Below, piece by piece: positions 8,187 through 17,564 of a stretch of 64,000 nucleotides of DNA. Location of the stretch: assembly GCA_023417475.1 (NCBI GenBank), contig JAEZFP010000045.1:7287-71286 (forward strand), written 5' to 3'. The DNA is from Bacillota bacterium. Lineage in GTDB: Bacteria; Bacillota; UBA4882; UBA8346. Position 1 is the first letter of the stretch; every line of letters starts with the position of its first letter. The position numbers and the translations under genes are program-made. The notes beneath the pieces are model-generated. The model did not search any database and was not told where the DNA came from. It was given only the letters and a program-made list of their open reading frames with translations.

Positions 8187-9122
8187 ATGTCAACCAAAAT
8201 TGCTAAAAGTCTAGTCGACCTGATCGGAAACACTCCGTTATTGGAATTGACAAATTACAACAAAGCGGAGGGGTTGGAAAATCGGCTGATCGCCAAGTTG
8301 GAATATTTCAATCCCGCCGGCAGTGTTAAAGACCGGATCGGCTATGCGATGATCAAAGACGCCGAGGAACGGGGAATAATTAATAAAGATACAGTGATTA
8401 TCGAGCCGACCAGCGGTAACACCGGCATTGCCTTGGCGTTTGTGGCAGCGGCCAGGGGTTATAAGTTAATTCTATTGATGCCAGAGACATTCAGTATCGA
8501 ACGGCGTAATCTTTTAAAAGCGTTAGGCGCTGAGCTGGTACTGACACCGGGAACCGAAGGAATGAACGGTGCGGTTCGTCGCGCCGAGGAGTTGGCTGCG
8601 GCAACCCCTAATTCATTTATCCCCAATCAGTTCAGAAATCCGGCCAATCCGGCGATTCATCGGAACACCACCGCCGAAGAGATCTGGCGGGATACCGACG
8701 GCCAAGTGGATATTTTTGTCGGGGGCGTGGGAACCGGTGGAACCATTACCGGAGTTGGGGAAGTATTTAAACAAAAGAAACCCTCGGTCCAAATTGTCGC
8801 GGTCGAACCTTTTGATTCGCCGGTTTTGTCGGGCGGTAAACCTGGACCGCATAAAATTCAAGGGATTGGTCCCGGATTTGTGGCGGAAATTATTAATCGT
8901 TCCGTAATCGACGAGATTTATAAAGTCAAAAACGAAGAGGCTATTGAAACCGCGCGTCAGTTATCCAAAAGTGAGGGCTTATTGGTTGGGTTTTCATCTG
9001 GCGCCGCCGCGTTTGCCGCGACTCAAATCGCCAAACGGCCCGAGAATAAGGGAAAAACTATTGTAGTGTTACTTCCCGATACCGGTGAGCGGTATTTGTC
9101 GACGGTATTATTTCAATCCTGA
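8187..9122 (+). CDS. cysK: Cysteine synthase (O-acetylserine sulfhydrylase)
   Basis: A 311-residue fold-type II PLP enzyme that joins sulfide to O-acetylserine to give cysteine in the cytoplasm. Visible features are the PLP lysine in NPAGSVKDRIGYAM (about residue 45), the substrate loop TSGNTGIALAF (about 70-80), the phosphate-binding GTGGTITG (about 178-185) and the SSGAA motif near the C-terminus. AGGAGG precedes the ATG at 8187. Its place in the island, behind the shared attenuator, indicates that it captures sulfide or thiol released from organic sulfur. Confidence 0.95.
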   Translation: MSTKIAKSLVDLIGNTPLLELTNYNKAEGLENRLIAKLEYFNPAGSVKDRIGYAMIKDAEERGIINKDTVIIEPTSGNTGIALAFVAAARGYKLILLMPETFSIERRNLLKALGAELVLTPGTEGMNGAVRRAEELAAATPNSFIPNQFRNPANPAIHRNTTAEEIWRDTDGQVDIFVGGVGTGGTITGVGEVFKQKKPSVQIVAVEPFDSPVLSGGKPGPHKIQGIGPGFVAEIINRSVIDEIYKVKNEEAIETARQLSKSEGLLVGFSSGAAAFAATQIAKRPENKGKTIVVLLPDTGERYLSTVLFQS

Positions 9123-9208
9123 TTGAGCGGCTTGTTAGTTGATATCACCATGGAGTTTGGAAGTTGCATCAGGTAATGATTGATAACATTACTGGGGGTA
9201 GAGGGTTC

Positions 9209-9275
9209 GGTTGACCAGATTAACTTGGAGACCGGGTTTATTTCAGAATGATTGCTGAAATAAACCCGGTTTTTT
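9209..9275 (+). promoter_or_regulatory. Sulfur-island leader element, copy 3 (hairpin plus terminator)
   Basis: The box spans 9209-9233: GGTTGA, CCAG, a slightly longer loop, TTGG, AGACC. It merges into a very strong terminator, ACCGGGTTTATTTCA (9231-9245) pairing with TGAAATAAACCCGGT (9256-9270), followed by a T run. The first corrinoid protein gene starts 25 bases after the terminator. Confidence 0.75.
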
Positions 9276-9299
9276 AATTATCAAAGTGGGTGATCAAAG

Positions 9300-9959
9300 T
9301 TGTCAAAAAACCAGGCGGAGTTGTATCAAAGGTTATCCGATGCCGTGGTGGAGATGGAGGAAGAAACCACCGTCCAGTTGGCGGAGGAAGTTATTCGAGC
9401 GCAGTATGACTCCTATGAAGCGATTGAAAAAGGTTTGGCCGATGGCATGGAACGAGCCGGTAAACTTTTTGAGGAAGAGGAGTACTTTATCCCGGAGTTG
9501 TTAATGTGTTCCGATGCGATGTATGCCGGGCTGGAGATTCTAAAACCGCATCTGAAAGTCGATTTACAAGCAAAAAAATATCGAGTCGTCATCGGCGTAA
9601 TCGAAGGGGATACCCATGATATCGGCAAAAATTTAGTCAAAATTATGTTGGAAACGGCCGGTTTTGAGCTGTTTGATCTGGGCCGTGATGTCGCTCCGCA
9701 GGCTTTTGTGGCCAAAGCGAAAGAAGTCGGCGCTCACATTATCGCCATCTCCACCTTAATGACGACAACGATGGAGGGAATGGCGGAAGTGATCCGGTTG
9801 TTGAAAACGGAAAATTTACGCGATCGGATCGCCGTGATGGTTGGCGGCGGACCGATTTCCCAAGCGTTTGCCGATCGGATTGGCGCAGACGGATATTCGC
9901 GAGACGCCGCCGCCGCGGCGCGGTTGGCGCAACGTTTGATCCAACAGGTCGCGGTGTAA
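9300..9959 (+). CDS. Corrinoid (cobalamin-binding) protein, MtbC/MtaC-like, copy 1
   Basis: A 219-residue methyltransferase corrinoid protein. The N-terminal helical cap (about residues 1-90) holds GLADGMERAGKLFEEEEYF, and the Rossmann-like B12 domain has GDTHDIGKNL (the base-off histidine), ISTLMTTTMEG and GGGPIS. Such proteins carry the methyl group between two methyltransferases. A TTG start at 9300 is used; the upstream ribosome site is weak. It follows the attenuator copy 3 and is separated from permease P3 only by attenuator copy 4, so the genes can be cotranscribed. Partner methyltransferases in the window are at 21721, 36058 and 37134. Confidence 0.92.
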   Translation: MSKNQAELYQRLSDAVVEMEEETTVQLAEEVIRAQYDSYEAIEKGLADGMERAGKLFEEEEYFIPELLMCSDAMYAGLEILKPHLKVDLQAKKYRVVIGVIEGDTHDIGKNLVKIMLETAGFELFDLGRDVAPQAFVAKAKEVGAHIIAISTLMTTTMEGMAEVIRLLKTENLRDRIAVMVGGGPISQAFADRIGADGYSRDAAAAARLAQRLIQQVAV

Positions 9960-9984
9960 GTAATCTCTCGCGGATCGGGGCGAA

Positions 9985-10045
9985 GGTTTACCAGTAAACT
10001 GGAGGCCATGCATCGCAATAAACGGCGAGGGCATGGTTTGTTTTA
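9985..10045 (+). promoter_or_regulatory. Sulfur-island leader element, copy 4 (hairpin plus terminator)
   Basis: The box spans 9985-10007: GGTTTA, CCAG, loop TAAA, CTGG, AGGCC. The terminator pairs CCATGC (10006-10011) with GCATGG (10031-10036), followed by TTTGTTTTAT. It begins only 26 bases after the corrinoid protein stop, so it probably works as an intra-operon attenuator for the long transporter operon that starts at 10072. Confidence 0.72.
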
Positions 10046-10071
10046 TATAACAGGTTCAAGGAGGTGATTTT

Positions 10072-10869
10072 ATGAGCATAAACAGTCCAAAACGGCTTGA
10101 ACAGAAAATAAAAGCCATTTTTCGTAAAAGCATCGCGGTGATCGTCTTTTTTATTTTTTGGGAGATCGCCCCTCAAGTTGGAATCGCCGATCATCAGTTT
10201 GTTCCAACCGTATCCGAGATTCTTGCGACTCTTTGGAAGCTGACTGCTAAAGGCGAACTGTTTATTCATGTCGGCGTCAGCCTCCAACGGGCGATCATTG
10301 GGTTTATCCTTGCGGCTGCGGTGGCGTTGCCGTTGGGCTTTTTGCTTGGAGGATGGTTTAAACAGTTTGAAGAGTATCTGGATCCGTTGTTGCAGATTCT
10401 GGCCCAAGTCAATCCTTTTTCAGTCTTTCCCATCTTTATTCTGCTTTTTGGTATCGGGGAAGTAGCGAAGATTTCAATTATATTTTGGGTGTGTATCTGG
10501 CCGATTCTCTTTAATACCATCAGCGGAGTCAAAAATATTGATCCTTTGTTGTTAAAAGCAGCCCGGGCCATGGGAACTTCCAAATGGGTGTTGTTTTGGA
10601 AGATTGTCTTGCCTGGCGCAGCCCCGACGCTTTTCACCGGGATTAAAATGGGAGCGTCTATCTCTTTCTTTATGTTGATTGCAGCCGAGATGATCGGCGC
10701 CAGCGCGGGTTTAGGATGGATGGTACTAAACTCCGAAGTGAATTACCAGATTACAAGGCTTTTTGCGGCAACCGTAACCATTGCCGTACTGGGAATTGCA
10801 ATTAACAACTTAATAATTTTTATTGAGAAGAAGGTGATTACCTGGAAAGAACAACCCGGAATCAATTAA
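10072..10869 (+). CDS. NitT/TauT-type ABC permease (P3)
   Basis: A 265-residue permease of the SsuC/TauC type with the EAA loop AARAMGTSKWVLFWKIVLPG at about residues 163-182. A strong AAGGAGGTGA site precedes the ATG. It is the first gene of a transporter run (P3, SBP2, ATPase, P4, P5, SBP3, P6, P7) lying behind attenuator copy 4. It has no C-terminal extension. Substrate unknown; sulfur compounds are inferred from the neighbours. Confidence 0.9.
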   Translation: MSINSPKRLEQKIKAIFRKSIAVIVFFIFWEIAPQVGIADHQFVPTVSEILATLWKLTAKGELFIHVGVSLQRAIIGFILAAAVALPLGFLLGGWFKQFEEYLDPLLQILAQVNPFSVFPIFILLFGIGEVAKISIIFWVCIWPILFNTISGVKNIDPLLLKAARAMGTSKWVLFWKIVLPGAAPTLFTGIKMGASISFFMLIAAEMIGASAGLGWMVLNSEVNYQITRLFAATVTIAVLGIAINNLIIFIEKKVITWKEQPGIN

Positions 10870-10890
10870 GTATGTAATAGAAAGGGGATT

Positions 10891-11907
10891 ATGATGCAGA
10901 AACGTTCTTTGGTTATTGGATTTGTTTTGTTGGCGATTGTTGTGGGTACAGCCGTCCGGGGGAGTGGAATCATTAAAGCGGACGACAATAAGAAGTTAAC
11001 GCCGATCAAAACCTGGAGCCGTTCCGATTGCACATCCGCGCCTTTTTTAATCGCCGATAAAAACGGTTACTTTAAAGAACAAGGGTTACAAATCGTCTAT
11101 ACCGGAGATACTCAGCCGCCGTTGCGGATCGCTTCAATTATCAACGGCAACAATGACGTGGGAAGCGCCCATCCGAACACATTGGCGATCGCTCGCGCCG
11201 GTGGCGCCAAAGTCCGGGGCGTAGTTCGTTCCATTATCGAACCGCCCGATAACGTCAAGGATATTCATTTGCAGCATATGTGGTGGGTTGCGAATAAAAA
11301 CGGTCCGATTAAGTCCTTGAAAGACTTGAAAACATTCAAACGGAAGATTAAAATCGGTACCTTGTTGCGTAACGCTTGCATTGATTACTTAACCGACAAA
11401 CTCTTCGCCCAGCAGGGAATTCCCAAAGACAAGATTGAATGGGTCGTAATGCCCGATATCGAACAGGTATTGGCGTTAAAACGCAATTTAATCGATATTG
11501 CTACCCCGCATCCGACATTTTATAAAGCGGTTGAAGACACCAAGATCGCTAATATCCTGATTACCAGTCGGACCATTGGTGGAGAAAGCGCCGGGACTTA
11601 TATGTATTATTTCGCAGACGATTTTATCGCCAAACATCCGGAAGAGGTGAAGCGGTTCGTTATTGCGATTAAAAAGGCGGAACGTTGGATCAACGCCAAT
11701 CCGGAATTGAACCAGAAACTAGTCTCGGAGGATTTAAAGATTCCGGTCAGCGCGAACCATTATTATGCGGCCGACGCTCGGATCAATGAAAAACAAATTC
11801 AGGACTGGATTAACGGTGCGGAGGCGAGTGGCGCCTTGGAGAAGGGGAAAATTAAGATCTCCGATATCATCACCCATCAGTTTGATTCGTTTGGCAACCA
11901 AAAGTAA
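10891..11907 (+). CDS. ABC transporter solute-binding protein, SsuA-like (SBP2)
   Basis: A 338-residue binding protein of the NMT1/SsuA fold. A signal sequence ends near KADDNKK; the first lobe has NGYFKEQGLQIVYTGDTQPP, and GSAHPNTLAIARAGG is the ligand-site helix. It resembles SBP1 (both have a HPNT motif), suggesting related ligands. No lipobox cysteine is present. Two ATGs are adjacent; GAAAGGGG lies upstream. The gene sits between P3 and the only ATPase of the family in this window. Confidence 0.88.
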   Translation: MMQKRSLVIGFVLLAIVVGTAVRGSGIIKADDNKKLTPIKTWSRSDCTSAPFLIADKNGYFKEQGLQIVYTGDTQPPLRIASIINGNNDVGSAHPNTLAIARAGGAKVRGVVRSIIEPPDNVKDIHLQHMWWVANKNGPIKSLKDLKTFKRKIKIGTLLRNACIDYLTDKLFAQQGIPKDKIEWVVMPDIEQVLALKRNLIDIATPHPTFYKAVEDTKIANILITSRTIGGESAGTYMYYFADDFIAKHPEEVKRFVIAIKKAERWINANPELNQKLVSEDLKIPVSANHYYAADARINEKQIQDWINGAEASGALEKGKIKISDIITHQFDSFGNQK

Positions 11908-11994
11908 TCCAAAATACATCATGGTTTGGAACGGGGCGGTTTTTTCCGTCCTGCTCCAAGCGGAATGGAATGCTCAATGAAAGGATGACCGTAA

Positions 11995-12879
11995 ATGACC
12001 AGTGTTTCCGAGACCTTTCCTGCTCCCGTGAAAATCGTGGCAACCCGGATCAATAAACAGTTTCAAGTGCGCCGTAGCGAAGGAAAAGGAGCCAAAGAAT
12101 TTGTAGCGATCCAGGATCTGAATCTTGAGGTCAGACAGGGAGAATTTTTGACGATTGTCGGCCCCAGTGGTTGTGGCAAATCGACATTTCTCGATATGTT
12201 GGCGGGATTGAATCATCCATCAAGCGGCGAGCTCCGGATTGACGGGAAACTGATCACCGGACCGGACCTGGACCGAGGAATTGTGCTGCAGGGATATGCC
12301 TTGTTTCCTTGGCGGACCGTGCGGCAAAATGTGGAGTTTGGCTTGGAAATTAAGGGTATTCCCAAAACGCAACGTTACGTCATTAGCCAGGAGTATATCA
12401 ATCTGGTCGGACTGCAAAACTTTGAAGATCATTACCCATACGAGTTGTCCGGCGGCATGAAACAACGGGTAGCGATTGCCCGGGCGCTCGCTTATGATCC
12501 CGAAGTTTTGCTGATGGATGAACCCTTTGCGGCGGTCGACGCGCAAACCCGCGAGACTTTGCAAGACGAATTATTGCGGATCTGGGAAGAGACCCACAAA
12601 ACGATTGTTTTTGTCACGCATAGTATTGACGAGGCGGTTTTCCTCGCCGACCGGGTCGCGGTGATGAGTACCAATCCCGGTTCAATTAAGGAGATCGTTC
12701 CGGTCAAGCTGCCGCGTCCGCGCCGGGTTGGCGACATCCGTTCTTCGCCGGATTTCAACTGGATTCGTCACCGAGTCTGGTCATTGTTGCAAAATGAAAA
12801 CGACGAGGCGGTCAAGAGCGAAACACCCCGAATCGAACACGATTTGGCGGCGGAAATATCACCGACCGTGACCTTGTGA
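11995..12879 (+). CDS. NitT/TauT-type ABC transporter ATPase
   Basis: A 294-residue ATPase. The Walker A motif is GPSGCGKST (about residues 61-69), the signature is LSGGMKQRVAIARAL (about 144-158), Walker B is VLLMDEPF and the switch histidine is in VFVTHSIDEA, as in SsuB/TauB. An extra tail of about 35 residues follows the usual end. It is the only ATPase of this family in the window although there are seven permeases and three binding proteins, so it may energise several channels. The next gene, P4, starts 4 bases after its stop, which implies translational coupling. Confidence 0.92.
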   Translation: MTSVSETFPAPVKIVATRINKQFQVRRSEGKGAKEFVAIQDLNLEVRQGEFLTIVGPSGCGKSTFLDMLAGLNHPSSGELRIDGKLITGPDLDRGIVLQGYALFPWRTVRQNVEFGLEIKGIPKTQRYVISQEYINLVGLQNFEDHYPYELSGGMKQRVAIARALAYDPEVLLMDEPFAAVDAQTRETLQDELLRIWEETHKTIVFVTHSIDEAVFLADRVAVMSTNPGSIKEIVPVKLPRPRRVGDIRSSPDFNWIRHRVWSLLQNENDEAVKSETPRIEHDLAAEISPTVTL

Positions 12880-12882
12880 CAG

Positions 12883-13866
12883 ATGGACAATTCGCTCGCA
12901 ACGTGGATTCGCAACGGACTATTCCGGATTTCGGGGTTGTTATTCATCGCCGCGCTTTGGGAACTGGCGCCGCGATATGGGTTGATTAGCGGTAAGTTTT
13001 TTCCGAGTTTGTCGACGGTGGTCGTAACCATGGTCCAACAATGGCGAGACGGCTTCTTATGGGTGCATTGCCTGGTTAGTCTCTGGCGAACTGTGATCGG
13101 TTTGTTGGTGGCGCTGGTACTGGGAATCCCCGGCGGTTTGGTCTTGGGATATTGCGGCAGAGAATGGGTCGAAGCATTCAATCCGCTGCTGCGGTTGGGG
13201 AGCCAGGCCAATCCGTTCGCGTTGATGCCGGTGTTTATTCTGTTTTTCGGCATTGGCGAAGCCGCCAAAATCGCCGTCATCACCTGGGTTTGCTTCTGGC
13301 CGTTGCTGTTTAATACCGTCACCGGAGTTCAAAATATCGATCCGCAGCTCGTCAAAGCAGCCCGTTCGCTAAAGGTCAAAGGCCTTGATTATGGATTGGC
13401 GGTTTTACTGCCCCATACGGGAGCGTATATTTTCACCGGTTTGCGTATTGGGGTGGAAATGGCTTTTTTCATGCTGGTCGCCGGCGAAATGATCGGCGCC
13501 ACGGCGGGTTTGGGCTGGTTATTGCATACTTCGGCCCATCTTAACGAAATTCCGCGGATGTTTGCCGTCGCAACAACCATCATTTTGCTCGGAATGATCA
13601 TCAACGGTTTATTGCGAAGACTTGACCGACGGTTCTATTGCTGGCGCGACAGCGAGGCGCAATCAGTCGTCGCAAAACAAGCCAAACCGATTCCCCCTGT
13701 CCAATCGTGGGAGATTGTAATGATTGCGACAGTTTTATTGGGACTTATCATTTACGGCGGGTATCTTACCTACCAAGTGAATCAGTTTGGCGGTATCCGT
13801 TTTGAGAACTCTCAAAATCCCGGTAAGTCGGCCGTTCCCAGCTTTGGAACCGGCGGCGGTATTTAA
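12883..13866 (+). CDS. NitT/TauT-type ABC permease with C-terminal extra helix (P4)
   Basis: A 327-residue permease. The EAA loop is ARSLKVKGLDYGLAVLLPH. After the usual end it continues with a proline-rich basic linker, a further hydrophobic helix and a glycine-rich tail ending GTGGGI. This is the same extended architecture as P2 and P6. It lacks a good ribosome site and starts almost at the ATPase stop, so it is probably translationally coupled. P5 follows directly; the two likely form a heterodimer. Confidence 0.88.
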   Translation: MDNSLATWIRNGLFRISGLLFIAALWELAPRYGLISGKFFPSLSTVVVTMVQQWRDGFLWVHCLVSLWRTVIGLLVALVLGIPGGLVLGYCGREWVEAFNPLLRLGSQANPFALMPVFILFFGIGEAAKIAVITWVCFWPLLFNTVTGVQNIDPQLVKAARSLKVKGLDYGLAVLLPHTGAYIFTGLRIGVEMAFFMLVAGEMIGATAGLGWLLHTSAHLNEIPRMFAVATTIILLGMIINGLLRRLDRRFYCWRDSEAQSVVAKQAKPIPPVQSWEIVMIATVLLGLIIYGGYLTYQVNQFGGIRFENSQNPGKSAVPSFGTGGGI

Positions 13867-13901
13867 GTTTTCGACAAGGCGAATGAATGGAGAGAGTCGA
13901 T

Positions 13902-14708
13902 ATGGTTCGGTGGCGGACTGGATTGATAAAAATTGCCCCAATATTGGCGGTGTTGGGAATCTGGGAGTTTGTAAGCCGGATGCAATGGGTTAATCCCTTT
14001 TTTGTCCCATCCTTCGCCGCAGTCGTCCAAACCGCCTGGCGACTGACTTGCACCGGGGTGTTGCCGTGGCAGACGTTGATCAGTCTGGAACGGGCTTTGG
14101 CTGGATTGCTCATTGCCATCATGGTTGGCGTTCCGTTCGGGATCCTGACCGGCGCCTGGTTTCATCGGATTGAGCTCGTCTTGGGACCGGTATTGGATTT
14201 TTGTTCTCAAATTAACCCTTTTATCTTCTTTCATATTATTTTACTGTTTATCGGAATTGGCGAAATGACCCAAATAACCATGATTGCCTGGACTTGCGTC
14301 TGGCCGATCATTTTTAGCGTCATTGCCGGAATACGCCAGATCGATCCGGCGCTTGTAAAGGCTACCCGCGCATTAGGGGTAAACCCGATGCAACTGATTT
14401 ATAAAGTGACGATTCCGGCAGCGGTTCCCACTATTTTTACCGGAATTCGGATCAGCTCCGGTTACGCCTTTTTTATGCTGATCGCCGCCGAGATGATGGG
14501 ATGTACATCCGGATTGGGATGGTTTATTCGCAACAGTCAGGATAACTATCAAGTTACCTACATTTTTGCCGGCGCGATCATTATCGCTTTGTTGGGATTA
14601 GGCATGGATCTGATATTGCAAGCAATTGAAAAACGGGTGACCGTTGTCCCTGTTGTCGATTCGTCCCATGTTTTGGCGACCCGTTTGATTCGATGGATTT
14701 CAAAATAA
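13902..14708 (+). CDS. NitT/TauT-type ABC permease (P5)
   Basis: A 268-residue permease with the EAA loop ATRALGVNPMQLIYKVTIPA. The ATG at 13902 is preferred because GGAGAG lies 7 bases upstream; ATG 13887 overlaps that site. It has the short architecture and sits between the extended permease P4 and binding protein SBP3, consistent with a P4/P5 heterodimeric importer. Confidence 0.88.
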   Translation: MVRWRTGLIKIAPILAVLGIWEFVSRMQWVNPFFVPSFAAVVQTAWRLTCTGVLPWQTLISLERALAGLLIAIMVGVPFGILTGAWFHRIELVLGPVLDFCSQINPFIFFHIILLFIGIGEMTQITMIAWTCVWPIIFSVIAGIRQIDPALVKATRALGVNPMQLIYKVTIPAAVPTIFTGIRISSGYAFFMLIAAEMMGCTSGLGWFIRNSQDNYQVTYIFAGAIIIALLGLGMDLILQAIEKRVTVVPVVDSSHVLATRLIRWISK

Positions 14709-14745
14709 TGTTGTTGATTAAATATTTGCGAGGTTATGCAAGCAA

Positions 14746-15765
14746 ATGTTGTTTACAATCAATTTTCGGTCCAGCAGTCGGGGTGTTTGGCTGATCGTCC
14801 TTTTGCTAATTTGCGGAATACTTCAAGTTGGCGTGGCCGCCGGACAGGATCCCACTTATCCGATTTTATATTGCGGTCAACTGTATGAAATGCCGTTATT
14901 TGTCGCGGTTCAAAAAGGTTTTTTTAAAAGCGAAGGGGTGGCGGTGCGACTGCAACCGTCGGATCCCGAACGACTTCGATTGGCAATTAACTCTGGCAAC
15001 GCAGTCGGTTTCACCGCCGATTACCGTATTTTTCAAGCAATTGCCGCGGGATTGCGGTTGAAATTGGTTGCCGGTCTGCATAGCGGTTGTATCCGGATTT
15101 TCACTCGGAACGACTCCAAAATCAAGTCAATCCGGGATTTAACCCAAAAAACCATTGGCGTTGCATACCCTGGCGACGGGCCGATGGTTGTTGCCAGTCG
15201 CTTATTGCGAAACAATGGCATTCCAGCTCAAATGATCAATTGGCGTTTTTATCCGCAAGGCGGTCTGGAGGAAGCATTGCAACGCCATGAGATTGATGCC
15301 GCCAGTATTTGGGAACCGGCCCGGACCGGAGCGCAAGCGGCGAGCCAAACCGATCGGATCTTATTCAGCACCTCCGGGGATACGGCGACGCAACACACTC
15401 ACAGTTCTAACCGCCATTTTTACGGCAGTTTCATGGGATTGAGCACTAAACTGCTTACAGAACGTCCGGGTCAGGCGGCGGCGATCTGCCGGGCTTGGCT
15501 AAACGGCGCCGATTGGGTGGCGCAACACTCCAACGACGCCGTCCGCCTAACGCTTGCCAATCATTATCTTGCCGGAAACTTCGATTCGTATCGTAAAATC
15601 AGCGATAGTTATATGTGGGTACCAGGTGTTCGGTTCGCCCGGGAAAACATCCGGTTCTATTTGGAAGAGCAAAAACGGTTGCGGATTTTGCCCGTGGCCG
15701 GGAATGACCGGAAACTGCTTGATCAAGTATTCGCCCCGGTCATTCCCGACCTGAACGGACGGTAA
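14746..15765 (+). CDS. ABC transporter solute-binding protein, SsuA-like (SBP3)
   Basis: A 339-residue NMT1/SsuA-fold protein. The signal sequence is hydrophobic up to VGVAAGQ, and lobe I starts YCGQLYEMPLFVAVQKGFFK. There is a cysteine inside the signal helix (LLLICGIL), but it is followed by a long further stretch and an AAG cleavage-like site, so lipid attachment is possible but not convincing. It diverges from SBP1 and SBP2 (no HPNT motif), so it may bind a different ligand. It lies before permeases P6 and P7. Confidence 0.85.
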   Translation: MLFTINFRSSSRGVWLIVLLLICGILQVGVAAGQDPTYPILYCGQLYEMPLFVAVQKGFFKSEGVAVRLQPSDPERLRLAINSGNAVGFTADYRIFQAIAAGLRLKLVAGLHSGCIRIFTRNDSKIKSIRDLTQKTIGVAYPGDGPMVVASRLLRNNGIPAQMINWRFYPQGGLEEALQRHEIDAASIWEPARTGAQAASQTDRILFSTSGDTATQHTHSSNRHFYGSFMGLSTKLLTERPGQAAAICRAWLNGADWVAQHSNDAVRLTLANHYLAGNFDSYRKISDSYMWVPGVRFARENIRFYLEEQKRLRILPVAGNDRKLLDQVFAPVIPDLNGR

Positions 15766-15793
15766 GGCGGTAAGCGGCAAAATGGAGGAACGG

Positions 15794-16738
15794 ATGCGAA
15801 CAACAAGGAGCGATTATTGTTTGCGGGGATCGGGTGTGCTGTTGCTGCTGCTCGGTTGGGAGTTGGCCCCCAGGCTACATTGGGTGGAGTCATGGTACAT
15901 ACCCAGCCTGACGACAGTGTTGACACAGCTTCTTGTTTTAATTCATTCCGGTATGTTGTTCACCCACGTTATGGTTTCGACCTGGCGCGTGGTAAACGGG
16001 CTATTGATCGCCATCGGGATCGGTCTGCCGCTTGGAATGTTCTTGGGACGTTGGGGCGGATCTTTGGCGGAGTTGCTCAATCCGTTGTTGCGATTGTTGA
16101 GTCAGGTTAATCCTTTATCGTTACTGCCGGTTTTCATGATTGGCTTCGGAATCGGCGAAAGCGTCAAATTGGCGGTTGTCGCTTGGGTCTGCATCTGGCC
16201 GATTCTCTTTAACACGATCGGCGGAGTGCAAAACCTGGACCGACAATGGATAAAAACTGCCAATTCGCTTGGGCTCTCGCCAATCAGCATGATGATCAAA
16301 GTACTGATACCCGGAGCGGCTCCGGCGTTTTTCGTCGGGGTGCGGATCGGGGTGCAATGGGCTTTTTTCGTATTGATCGCCGGTGAAATGCTCGGAGCCG
16401 ACGCCGGATTGGGTCGGATGTTAGCTGCAACGTTTCATTTAGGAATGGTGCCGCATATGTTTGCCGCAGGTCTCAGTATCGTGCTTTTGGGGATCGGCTT
16501 CAACGGGGTGTTGATCTTTCTGGAACGGACATTGTTCTTTTGGAAAATGCCCCAAAACCGAAAGGAACGGTTCATCTGTTGCAAAAACCTCAAAGTAACG
16601 GGTCGGATGCTTGGCGTAGCGTTGGTGGCGGGGATTATCGGCGTCAACCTGATCGGCGGCGCCGAACTGCGCAAAGCGCGCAATCACCCGCCTCCGTTAA
16701 ATTATTCGGCGGAACGGTACTATAACATGTCCGAATAA
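15794..16738 (+). CDS. NitT/TauT-type ABC permease with C-terminal extra helix (P6)
   Basis: A permease of about 314 residues. The EAA loop is ANSLGLSPISMMIKVLIPGA. After the core a basic stretch and an added hydrophobic helix near VALVAGIIGVNLIGG give the same extended form as P2 and P4. The ATG at 15794 follows GGAGGA; the ATG at 15782 overlaps that site. It is paired with P7. Confidence 0.87.
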   Translation: MRTTRSDYCLRGSGVLLLLLGWELAPRLHWVESWYIPSLTTVLTQLLVLIHSGMLFTHVMVSTWRVVNGLLIAIGIGLPLGMFLGRWGGSLAELLNPLLRLLSQVNPLSLLPVFMIGFGIGESVKLAVVAWVCIWPILFNTIGGVQNLDRQWIKTANSLGLSPISMMIKVLIPGAAPAFFVGVRIGVQWAFFVLIAGEMLGADAGLGRMLAATFHLGMVPHMFAAGLSIVLLGIGFNGVLIFLERTLFFWKMPQNRKERFICCKNLKVTGRMLGVALVAGIIGVNLIGGAELRKARNHPPPLNYSAERYYNMSE

Positions 16739-16760
16739 TTTCGGAAGGAGGCCATCGCAA

Positions 16761-17528
16761 TTGAATCTCAAGGTCAAACCGTGGCAACCATGGGGAGTAT
16801 TGCTGATTGTCGGCGCTGTTTGGGAGGGCGTCACCCAATTGGGTTGGGTCAATCATTTTTTTATCCCGCCGTTATCGCAAGTGTTCCTGACTGGCTGGAG
16901 ACTGGCCTGCTCCGGAGAATTGTTCTACCATACTTTGCTTAGCGTGGGTCGGGCGGAGCTGGGATTGCTATTAGCGTTATTAACGGGTATTCCATTGGGA
17001 GTGGCGGTGGCCGTTTTCAGCCGGAAAGTCCGTTTGGTGCTGGAACCGTTGCTGAATTTGGCGGCGCAGCTCAATCCCTTGGTATTGTTTCATCTTTTTT
17101 TGTTAACCTTAGGCGTCGGCGAAAGCTCCAAGGTGGTGATTATTGCCTGGACTTCGGTTTGGCCGATCCTATTGAGTACGGTCTCCGGAACACTAAATGT
17201 CGATCCGGACCTGTTTAAGCTCGGACAGTCGTTTGGACTTCGTCGGTGGGGACTGCTGCGCAAGGTGATCATTCCGGCGGCGGCTCCGACAATCTATACG
17301 GGGATCCGTTTAAGCGCTGGTTATTCATTTTTTTTGCTACTGGCCGTCGAGATGCTGGGAGTCCATTCCGGACTCGGTTCGCTGATCATCAAGGGACAGG
17401 AGTATTATCGGACCCCGGTTGTCTTTGCGGCGGCAGGAACAATTGCCTTACTCGGAATGGGATTCGACACGCTGTTGCAACGCTTGGGAACCATCATGCT
17501 AAAGGAGGAGCCGGACGAATCCGCCTGA
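16761..17528 (+). CDS. NitT/TauT-type ABC permease (P7)
   Basis: A 255-residue permease of the short form with the EAA loop GQSFGLRRWGLLRKVIIPAA. A TTG start follows AGGAGG. It is the last transporter subunit before the copper ATPase gene, which begins 37 bases later on the same strand, so the copper genes may be in the same operon. Together with P6 and SBP3 it would form a complete importer if it uses the ATPase at 11995. Confidence 0.87.
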   Translation: MNLKVKPWQPWGVLLIVGAVWEGVTQLGWVNHFFIPPLSQVFLTGWRLACSGELFYHTLLSVGRAELGLLLALLTGIPLGVAVAVFSRKVRLVLEPLLNLAAQLNPLVLFHLFLLTLGVGESSKVVIIAWTSVWPILLSTVSGTLNVDPDLFKLGQSFGLRRWGLLRKVIIPAAAPTIYTGIRLSAGYSFFLLLAVEMLGVHSGLGSLIIKGQEYYRTPVVFAAAGTIALLGMGFDTLLQRLGTIMLKEEPDESA

Positions 17529-17564
17529 CAGAAAACGGTCATTGTCGAATAAGGGGGTGTCGTG

